Shown piece after piece: positions 1 through 4,860 of a stretch of DNA of 64,000 bases. Within the stretch, counting starts at the first letter, position 1. Each line of letters begins with the position of its first letter. Position numbers and translations under genes: made by a program. The stretch is taken from contig CAMDAH010000009.1 in assembly GCA_945888625.1 (NCBI GenBank), positions 1 through 64,000 of the forward strand. Reading direction: 5' to 3'. The notes under the pieces are model-generated. The model did not search any database. It was not told where the DNA came from and was given only the letters and a program-made list of their open reading frames with translations. The DNA comes from Chryseobacterium gleum. Its GTDB lineage: Bacteria > Bacteroidota > Bacteroidia > Flavobacteriales_D > Crocinitomicaceae.

Positions 1-144
1 TAGGGAGGCAGATAGGATTCCATAACTGAGGTTTATTGAATGCTTGTTTAGACTCATTTTTAGTGTATCTATTTTTTCTTGTTGAGCCGAAACTAAAGAG
101 TGAGATACAATAAATAGAACTGTAATGATACATGTTTTTTTCAT
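1..144 (-). CDS. Secreted protein of unknown function, 3' end cut by window
   Basis: An open frame starts with ATG at 144 and runs 48 codons to the window edge without a stop. It begins MKKTCIITVLFIVS and has a clear signal peptide: two lysines, a hydrophobic core, then SLVSAQQ, where cleavage after Ala is likely. The mature part begins QQEKIDTLKMSL and continues into INLSYG-type sequence that could open an outer-membrane beta-barrel, but too little is visible to name a family. It lies beyond attC-like site A, so it would be the fourth cassette gene of the array, in the same direction as the others. Confidence 0.5.
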   Translation of the reverse strand, partial: MKKTCIITVLFIVSHSLVSAQQEKIDTLKMSLNKHSINLSYGILSASL

Positions 145-212
145 ATTTCTTATTGTTACATTGATTGTTTAACTTTTTATTTTCTTTGACGGCTTTTGTT
201 TTAAACTTGCCT

Positions 213-343
213 ATAACGGTTTGAGGCTATGCGCCGTTCCGAACTTTCACCCAAAACTGCAACCTCGAAGTTTAATTATTTTTAAATATAGTAAATCGTT
301 TCTTCGAAGCAAGATCTCGGAATGGAGCATGAGCCTCTGTTAT
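213..343 (-). repeat. attC-like site A
   Basis: Reading the plus strand, ATAAC (213-217) is followed by a 5-nt spacer GGTTT, then arm 223-242. The opposite arm is 317-337, then a single T, then GTTAT (339-343). The arms pair over about 20 bp with one bulged base and two mismatches, and enclose a loop of about 74 nt. On the cassette-sense strand the ends read CATAAC and CCGTTATAGG. The site starts only 10 bp after the stop of the lipoprotein gene at 357. Sites B and C have the same 5-nt versus 1-nt asymmetry. That asymmetry resembles the unpaired spacer that gives attC sites their recombination polarity. Confidence 0.65.
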
Positions 344-356
344 GCACAGCTTATAT

Positions 357-749
357 TTAATCAATTCGTAGTTTTATCGAACAATGTTTTTCTTCACCAA
401 AATTTTGCTTTTTATCATAATTCACTTCCAATAATCGTATTGTATGGTTTTTATATTCTGCAGTTGGAAGTATTGTTGTATGATGGCCAATTATAAAATC
501 TGTTTCATTGTTTAAATTAATTTTCACAGCAACTTGCCCTGCCCAAGTACATTGCATATCTGGTGGGCATCTTGAATCTTCCTCTAATTTTTTGAATTTA
601 ACTTCATATTCTTCACCATCTATAATGACAAGTGCAGATTTATTAAAATTCAGGGAGAATTCTTCGTTCAAATTATATGTTTCCTTTTTACATCCTACAA
701 ATAATAGAATTAATGATAAAAAGAAAAATGATTTAAATATGTACTTCAT
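357..749 (-). CDS. Small lipoprotein with a Cys-Pro/Trp-Ala-Gly motif
   Basis: The 130-residue protein starts at the ATG at 749. A longer frame runs further upstream but crosses attC-like site B, so it is rejected. Residues 1-20 form a lipoprotein signal ending LLFVGC, with Cys20 as the lipidation site, and the mature protein is predicted to be membrane-anchored. Around residues 75-88 it has the motif DSRCPPDMQCTWAG, a pattern I recognise in small Bacteroidota lipoproteins of unknown function; its two cysteines could form a disulfide. The C-terminal part contains beta-rich stretches. It is the only gene between attC-like sites A and B, making a cassette of about 0.56 kb. No function can be assigned. 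Confidence 0.8.
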   Translation of the reverse strand: MKYIFKSFFFLSLILLFVGCKKETYNLNEEFSLNFNKSALVIIDGEEYEVKFKKLEEDSRCPPDMQCTWAGQVAVKINLNNETDFIIGHHTTILPTAEYKNHTIRLLEVNYDKKQNFGEEKHCSIKLRID

Positions 750-769
750 AGCGTGTGTGTTAGTTGTGC

Positions 770-845
770 ATAACGGTTTCGCAGTAGGCGATGTGGCGCT
801 TTCTTTCGAGTGTGTTCGTGCGCCATATTGCTTACTGCGTGTTAT
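770..845 (-). repeat. attC-like site B
   Basis: ATAAC (770-774), spacer GGTTT, arm 780-799, 20-nt loop, arm 820-839, one T, GTTAT (841-845). The two 20-nt arms pair at every position if three G-T wobbles are allowed, making this the most compact and best preserved of the three sites. The stop codon of the upstream membrane-protein gene (832-834 on the minus strand) lies inside the right arm, so the cassette gene ends within its own recombination site, as often seen in integrons. It separates the membrane protein from the lipoprotein. Confidence 0.7.
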
Positions 846-1437
846 CTGCATTTCTTTCTTTTATTGTTTCCACAATTACCCTAAAAACTACATAGAGTAG
901 TGCAAGTATCATCATTAGGATTCCTATCCTATGAAGATAGGCTTCGTCTATTCTGGGTTTGTAGCGAGCATAAAATGATATTCCAATAAAATAAGTAACA
1001 TTGAAGAAATAAATCACTAAATAATAATATAAAATTTTACTTAATCTATTGAATCTATAAACAAGTATTGGTAATACAATCAAACTGATGAATGTGACAA
1101 ATCCGTGAAGATTATCGTAAATATTCAGTTCCATTTTTTGCCAATTAAAGTTTTGATAAACAAAGAAAAAGTGAATCAAATGATTTACAGCAAAAAGGGT
1201 AATTAGCAGCTTGAACAATTTTAATTTATACTTTTCCTTGTAAATAGATTTTAGCCCATAATGTCCGATTAAAAACAATAAAAACAGGTTAATTGCTGCT
1301 GCTGTTCTGCCCGAATTTCTAGCACATTCTGCAAAAACCCGATCTACCGATTCGGTTGACACCGCAGTGAAATAAATACCAATATTCAAAAGAATAATGA
1401 GGGATATAAATAGTAGTGGCTTTAAATTGGTCAACAT
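832..1437 (-). CDS. Polytopic membrane protein of unknown function
   Basis: The protein has 201 residues from the ATG at 1437. A TTG seven codons further upstream is possible but less likely. There are about six hydrophobic segments. Several histidines lie in or beside membrane segments (FLIGHYGLKS, AVNHLIHFFF, DNLHGF), which is reminiscent of haem-binding ferric-reductase-like membrane domains. I cannot confirm that family and treat the protein as unknown. The C-terminus is short, basic and cytoplasmic-like (ETIKERNADNTQ). The gene is alone between attC-like sites C and B, giving a cassette of about 0.73 kb. Confidence 0.75.
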   Translation of the reverse strand: MLTNLKPLLFISLIILLNIGIYFTAVSTESVDRVFAECARNSGRTAAAINLFLLFLIGHYGLKSIYKEKYKLKLFKLLITLFAVNHLIHFFFVYQNFNWQKMELNIYDNLHGFVTFISLIVLPILVYRFNRLSKILYYYLVIYFFNVTYFIGISFYARYKPRIDEAYLHRIGILMMILALLYVVFRVIVETIKERNADNTQ

Positions 1438-1502
1438 AGCATGTTTTTCATACAAAACGAAAGAACCAAAGCTTTATTTTATTGGGTCATGGGCAATTGC
1501 AG

Positions 1503-1630
1503 ATAACGTTTTGCAGCTACAAGAAGTTGGCGATTTCGAAGCACTAAACTGTCTGCCAGCAATGAACTTGATGCGAAGCACAAAGCTTCATTTAACCACC
1601 GAACCGCCAATTTCTTGTAGGTGCTGTTAG
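1503..1630 (-). repeat. attC-like site C
   Basis: ATAAC (1503-1507), spacer GTTTT, arm 1513-1538, loop of 61 nt, arm 1600-1624, one T, GTTAG (1626-1630). The arms match over about 25 bp with one bulged T and three other differences, two of them G-T wobbles. On the cassette-sense strand the ends read CGCTAACA and AACGTTATCTG. Apart from the arm sequence itself, the plan is identical to sites A and B. Together with the terminator at 1720-1756 this accounts for most of the gap between the miniprotein gene and the membrane-protein gene; nothing else was seen between 1631 and 1719. Confidence 0.65.
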
Positions 1631-1719
1631 CGGATGCCCTTCTTCTCATTCCACGAAGGTATGCACTTTATATTGTCGAACAATTGTCTGCTTAAATTTT
1701 TTGTTGCGATAAGTAGATG

Positions 1720-1756
1720 AAAAAAAATAGGCAGGGGTGGCGAAGCCACCCCTGCC
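1720..1756 (-). terminator. Strong rho-independent terminator after the miniprotein
   Basis: A perfect 12-bp stem, 1730-1741 paired with 1745-1756, has a 3-nt GAA loop. On the minus strand it is followed by TA and then eight T's (A-run at 1720-1727). It begins 11 bp after the stop codon of the 32-aa miniprotein gene, so it should end the viperin-region transcript before attC-like site C. Confidence 0.85.
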
Positions 1757-1766
1757 TTCAACCATT

Positions 1767-1865
1767 TTACTTTTTGGGTTTTGGGGGATTGTTTCCTGCA
1801 GGGCCACCAGGATTGCCAGGCTTTGTGCTTGGTCTTGGTGGCTGAACCATTGGTTTTTTAGCCAT
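1767..1865 (-). CDS. 32-aa Pro/Gly/Lys-rich miniprotein
   Basis: An ATG at 1865 opens a 32-codon frame ending TAA at 1767. The start reads MAKKPMVQPPRPS and the end PGNNPPKPKK is preceded by an NPGGPA stretch. The composition is very rich in proline, glycine and lysine, with no hydrophobic core, so it should be cytoplasmic and disordered. Support for a real gene comes from the start and stop fitting the gap, the strong terminator 11 bp downstream, and the cassette position just before attC-like site C. A longer frame in another phase (1646-1876) runs straight through the terminator and is less credible. The role is unknown. Confidence 0.55.
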   Translation of the reverse strand: MAKKPMVQPPRPSTKPGNPGGPAGNNPPKPKK

Positions 1866-1948
1866 GATTTATCCAATTATTTATGATGCCTTAAAGTTTG
1901 CGTTTCGGCTTCCGCACTCTTAGTTTTGAATGGACTTAGAGTTTACCA

Positions 1949-2251
1949 TTAGTTGTATAGCAATTGAAAGTCGGCTTCACATTCTTTCATGAATAAATAG
2001 TTTGGATGGTCGCACCAAAATCCTGTCTTGATAAGTTTCTGTTTTAACACAAGCACCAAACAATGATTTGGTCTGCCGCAAACTCCTTTTGAAGAATAGA
2101 ACGAAGGTGTTATTACTACAATTTTTTTTTCTGCTTTGCTTACATCAACATAGGGGAGTAGAGTGTATAAAACACTTTTGTCAATACTTCTATCCCACCC
2201 TTGGAACATGAAATGGTCTGTTAGATAAAATTCTAAAATTTGGTTACGCAT
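1949..2251 (-). CDS. 100-aa protein of unknown function downstream of viperin
   Basis: The frame starts at ATG 2251, 17 bp after the viperin stop, which implies cotranscription. The sequence begins MRNQILEFYLTDHF. It then has a helical stretch (SIDKSVLYTLLPYV) and strands (KKIVVITPSFYS, HCLVLVLKQKLIKTGFW), finishing with HPNYLFM. The order of an N-terminal His, helix and C-terminal beta strands loosely resembles the small DUF4258/RelE-like fold found in toxins, but I see no diagnostic motif. Possible roles are an accessory factor of the viperin system or an unrelated passenger. Four cysteine/histidine-rich positions near the C-terminus could bind metal. Confidence 0.6.
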   Translation of the reverse strand: MRNQILEFYLTDHFMFQGWDRSIDKSVLYTLLPYVDVSKAEKKIVVITPSFYSSKGVCGRPNHCLVLVLKQKLIKTGFWCDHPNYLFMKECEADFQLLYN

Positions 2252-2268
2252 GGCAATTATGTTTGGAA

Positions 2269-3129
2269 TTATCTTGTCCAGTTATAAATGCCGCCTCTTG
2301 AAACAAACTTTGAGAAGTCGTAATTCACTTGTTGAATTGCAAGTCGGCTACCGATTTCTAAAATTGGTCTGCTGTAATTGTGTGTGCCTGCTGCATTGTC
2401 GTAAAACCTGCCTGCTGGGTCAACCATTGCATACGAACCTTTCATCTGTGTATTTGATTCGGGAACTACTGCAGTGATGTCTTGCAAGTCGCTGTGAGAA
2501 CTGATGAAAGTTTGAAACTGTTCGTCTGAAATTTTGAAGTCGTGAATGTTCAAATCGTTTTGTCCTGCGATTGGTAGCACTTGAAATAATTTCCACCGAC
2601 TTGGTTTTGCATAACGGATAAACTCACTCATGTTTTCATAGTAGTTCTTGCTACTGATTACGGAATTTATTTTCAGTCCATAACCATGTTGCTTTATTCT
2701 ATCAACAAGCGAAGTGTAGTAGTCAAGTTGTAAAGGTGTCTTACCCGAAATTGCTCTGCCTGTTACAATGTTTGTGTCTGCATTTAAGCTGTCAATGCTA
2801 ACTGCAATCCAATCAAGTTTTGATTTGTTAGCTGCTAAAAACTCGTCTGAAAGTTTGCTGCCGTTTGAAACAATCATTGTTGTCAAACCTGCATCTTTTG
2901 CAGTTGCAATCAAGTCAGGCAACCAAGGACAAAGAGTTGGTTCGCCACCTGCGAAAGTTATTTTCTCAAAGCCGATTTCTGCAAGTTGTAACACAACTTC
3001 AAGGGCTTGTTCTTTTGGTAGATGTCCTTTGGGTAAAATGCTGTGCTTAACATCTTGAAAAGTTGCGAAGCAAAATTTACATCGCATATTACACGGCTCC
3101 CACAAATGGTAATTGACTGATGGAATCAT
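2269..3129 (-). CDS. Prokaryotic viperin (antiviral radical SAM enzyme)
   Basis: Viperins use a 4Fe-4S cluster and S-adenosylmethionine to convert nucleoside triphosphates such as CTP, GTP or UTP into 3'-deoxy-3',4'-didehydro forms that terminate viral RNA synthesis. The 286-residue protein from ATG 3129 opens with SVNYHLWEPCN, closely matching animal viperin, and has the radical SAM cluster CNMRCKFC at residues 13-20 and GGEP further on. Other segments matching the viperin family rather than generic radical SAM enzymes are LKINSVIS, RWKLFQVLPI, VPESN and the C-terminal RGGIYNW. A TTG at 3162 would add 11 residues. It follows a two-component system and three direct repeats at 3188-3241. The nucleotide-kinase neighbour often found beside bacterial viperins is absent. 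The substrate nucleotide cannot be told from sequence. Confidence 0.93.
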   Translation of the reverse strand: MIPSVNYHLWEPCNMRCKFCFATFQDVKHSILPKGHLPKEQALEVVLQLAEIGFEKITFAGGEPTLCPWLPDLIATAKDAGLTTMIVSNGSKLSDEFLAANKSKLDWIAVSIDSLNADTNIVTGRAISGKTPLQLDYYTSLVDRIKQHGYGLKINSVISSKNYYENMSEFIRYAKPSRWKLFQVLPIAGQNDLNIHDFKISDEQFQTFISSHSDLQDITAVVPESNTQMKGSYAMVDPAGRFYDNAAGTHNYSRPILEIGSRLAIQQVNYDFSKFVSRGGIYNWTR

Positions 3130-3187
3130 TGGCGTTATTTTTTTGATGACGCAAATGTTCAACGACTTTTTAGGTCATAGTCAGAAT

Positions 3188-3241
3188 GAGAAATGAAAAC
3201 CTATTGTGAGTAATGAAATGGTTTTTTGGAGCAATGAAATC
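3188..3241 (-). promoter_or_regulatory. Three direct repeats, candidate LytTR-regulator binding sites upstream of viperin
   Basis: On the plus strand GAGAAATGAAA (3188), GAGTAATGAAA (3208) and GAGCAATGAAA (3229) share GAGNAATGAAA and start 20 and 21 bp apart, two helical turns each. LytTR regulators such as AgrA are known to bind pairs of about 9-bp direct repeats with a 21-bp period. The repeats fill the 114-bp gap between the response regulator stop and the viperin ATG. This suggests that the adjacent regulator controls viperin transcription. No TAnnTTTG box is obvious between the repeats and the start codon. Confidence 0.6.
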
Positions 3242-3243
3242 GG

Positions 3244-3984
3244 TTATTTCATTTTGAAGTTCTCTGAAACTTTTAAGCGTTTCAATTCCTTCTTTCCTGT
3301 TGAAGTGTAAACTTCAACTTCAATTTCGTGAGTGCTTTTCTTGTATGACTTGATATGTTTTTCATTCACAACAAAGGAACGGTTAACGGTGAGAAATTTG
3401 TTTTTGCTAAAACCTTTCTCTGTCATTTTAGAAAACGAAAAATTAAAAAGTAGTTGCGATTTTTTGTCTGTGAAATAAATTCTCTTGTTGTTTGATGCAC
3501 CGCTTTTGCCTGTGTCTGATTCTAAGTAAACGATTGTGTCAATAGGAATCTTACAATGTTTGTCCTCTTCAAAGTCAAGCACAATAAAATTTGATTCTAC
3601 TGATTCCAAAACTTCATTGAGAAATTTTGTCGCCTTTTTTAAAAACTCTTCTTCTGTGAATGGCTTTGTAATGTGGTCAACGATTATATCAAATTCACTT
3701 TCTAACTTTTCAATTTCTTTCAAGTTCGCTGCGTTGTATCCGCTAACAAACAACACTGGAAGTTTGAGTTTGTAAGCAACCTCCAAACCATTCATATTAC
3801 TGCCACCGCCTAAGTCAATGTCAAGAAGCAAAGCGTCAGCTTTGCTTGTTTTTTCATTGTGTAAAAAGTCGGTGGAGTTTGTTGCGAAAGCAACAACTTC
3901 AACTAAATCTGTTGCCTCCAAATTTTGTTTGTGGTCTTTCAGAAGTGAAGGATTGTCCTCTAAGATTGCAACTTTCAGTTTCAT
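3244..3984 (-). CDS. LytTR-family response regulator
   Basis: This 246-residue DNA-binding regulator has a receiver domain (residues about 1-125; acidic pocket E9/D10, predicted phosphoacceptor D55 in LLLDIDL, conserved K in HITKPF). The C-terminal LytTR domain (about 145-246) contains YLES, FLTVNRSFVVN and HIKSY elements. The start chosen, ATG 3984, overlaps the kinase stop as ATGA; the longer frame to 4029 would extend into the kinase gene. It is expected to be phosphorylated by the overlapping LytS-type kinase and to bind direct repeats, such as those at 3188-3241 right after its own stop. It probably regulates the viperin gene downstream, possibly with its own operon. Confidence 0.9.
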   Translation of the reverse strand: MKLKVAILEDNPSLLKDHKQNLEATDLVEVVAFATNSTDFLHNEKTSKADALLLDIDLGGGSNMNGLEVAYKLKLPVLFVSGYNAANLKEIEKLESEFDIIVDHITKPFTEEEFLKKATKFLNEVLESVESNFIVLDFEEDKHCKIPIDTIVYLESDTGKSGASNNKRIYFTDKKSQLLFNFSFSKMTEKGFSKNKFLTVNRSFVVNEKHIKSYKKSTHEIEVEVYTSTGKKELKRLKVSENFKMK

Positions 3985-4691
3985 AAAAAGCGGATGATTA
4001 ATGTTGAAACATACTCTTGTTCGTTGCAACTGTTTCTTAGGTCAAATTTTCCTGTTAGCAAAAGGTCTAATCTTTTTCTCATGTTGCTCAATCCAATTCC
4101 GCCTTTCGTTTCTCTTGGGTTCGGAATAATTTTGTTTACCACATTTAATTCAAAAGTTGTGTCTGAAAGTTTGAGTGAAATTTTTAAAAATTCTGGATGA
4201 TTTCTATCTCCATGTTTGAAAGCGTTCTCAACGAAGTAAGCCGTTATTAAGTGAGGAACGCAAGGCATTGTAAAATGCTTGGAGTTTGTATTCACTTGCG
4301 ACTTATCAATTTTAATGCTGTCAATCTGATAAACGAAATTTCCTTGAAGTGCTTTATACTTTTCAAGAAAGTTCAACTCGTCTTGAATACTTACAAGATG
4401 TTTGTTACCGTGATATAAAATGTAGTCAAGTGTTTCAGCCAGTGATTCAGAACCTTTGTAAAGATTTTTGGCTGCAACATTCAGCGTTGAAACCATATTG
4501 CGTAATGTGTGCGGTTGCAATTGAAATTTTAAATGCTCTGCCTCAAGAAAAGCATTGTCAGCTATTAACCTTGTGTTCTCTTTTGAAAGTTTGTCCCGCT
4601 GTTTTTGTGTGTCCTTGTATTTTTTATAAAGCCAAATGCTAATAGCAATGAAAACTATAATTATGAAAATTAGTCCTTCGTTATCTTCCAT
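3981..4691 (-). CDS. LytS/YehU-type sensor histidine kinase
   Basis: This 236-residue kinase has one predicted membrane segment (residues about 7-22), a short coiled coil (25-55), the phosphoacceptor region FQLQPHTLRNM with His61, and the ATP-binding N-box VENAFKHG at 154-161, followed by GGIGLSNMRKRL. It has no periplasmic sensory domain, so the signal is likely sensed at or in the membrane or by a partner. The ATG at 4691 was preferred over TTG 4697. The stop overlaps the regulator start by 4 bp, which indicates translational coupling. It is the first gene after the attI-like core, so readthrough from the recombinase side could express it. Being the sensor ahead of viperin is unusual for this enzyme family. 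Confidence 0.9.
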   Translation of the reverse strand: MEDNEGLIFIIIVFIAISIWLYKKYKDTQKQRDKLSKENTRLIADNAFLEAEHLKFQLQPHTLRNMVSTLNVAAKNLYKGSESLAETLDYILYHGNKHLVSIQDELNFLEKYKALQGNFVYQIDSIKIDKSQVNTNSKHFTMPCVPHLITAYFVENAFKHGDRNHPEFLKISLKLSDTTFELNVVNKIIPNPRETKGGIGLSNMRKRLDLLLTGKFDLRNSCNEQEYVSTLIIRFL

Positions 4692-4763
4692 TGTCAAGTT
4701 TACTAAAAGTTGTTCATTTTATTACTGTCATTTAATTTTATGACTGTCGCCATAGGGTTTCCG

Positions 4764-4835
4764 ATAACTTACTTATATGCGAACAAAATGTACTCTATAT
4801 ATTCCAATATGGCTGTATAGGCGAACAAAATGTAC
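4764..4835 (-). repeat. attI-like region: GTTAT core plus two 20-bp direct repeats
   Basis: The minus strand has AAGTTATCGG (GTTAT at 4768-4764), matching the GTTAT ends of the three attC-like sites. On the recombinase side of this core lie two copies of GCGAACAAAATGTAC (4779-4793 and 4821-4835). Extended to 20 bp (4774-4793, 4816-4835) they differ at one base, and their period is 42 bp, four helical turns. In class 1 integrons attI also has a core site followed by two integrase-binding direct repeats on the integrase side. The repeats end 25 bp before the recombinase stop codon. Confidence 0.55.
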
Positions 4836-4860
4836 GTTTTGTAAATATATATATAAACAT

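Noticed and set aside
508-900. Plus-strand frame opposite the lipoprotein gene and attC-like site B
   Set aside because: It is antisense to a gene with a clear signal peptide and lipobox and runs through the palindrome; not credible as coding.
1646-1876. 76-codon minus-strand frame overlapping the miniprotein
   Set aside because: It runs through the strong terminator at 1720-1756 and its sequence has no protein-like features; the 32-codon frame in another phase fits the terminator and start better.
2300-3100. CRISPR array or phage genes in the accessory region
   Set aside because: No regularly spaced repeats with unique spacers and no phage structural genes were seen anywhere in the window; the repeats found are the attC-like and LytTR-type sites.
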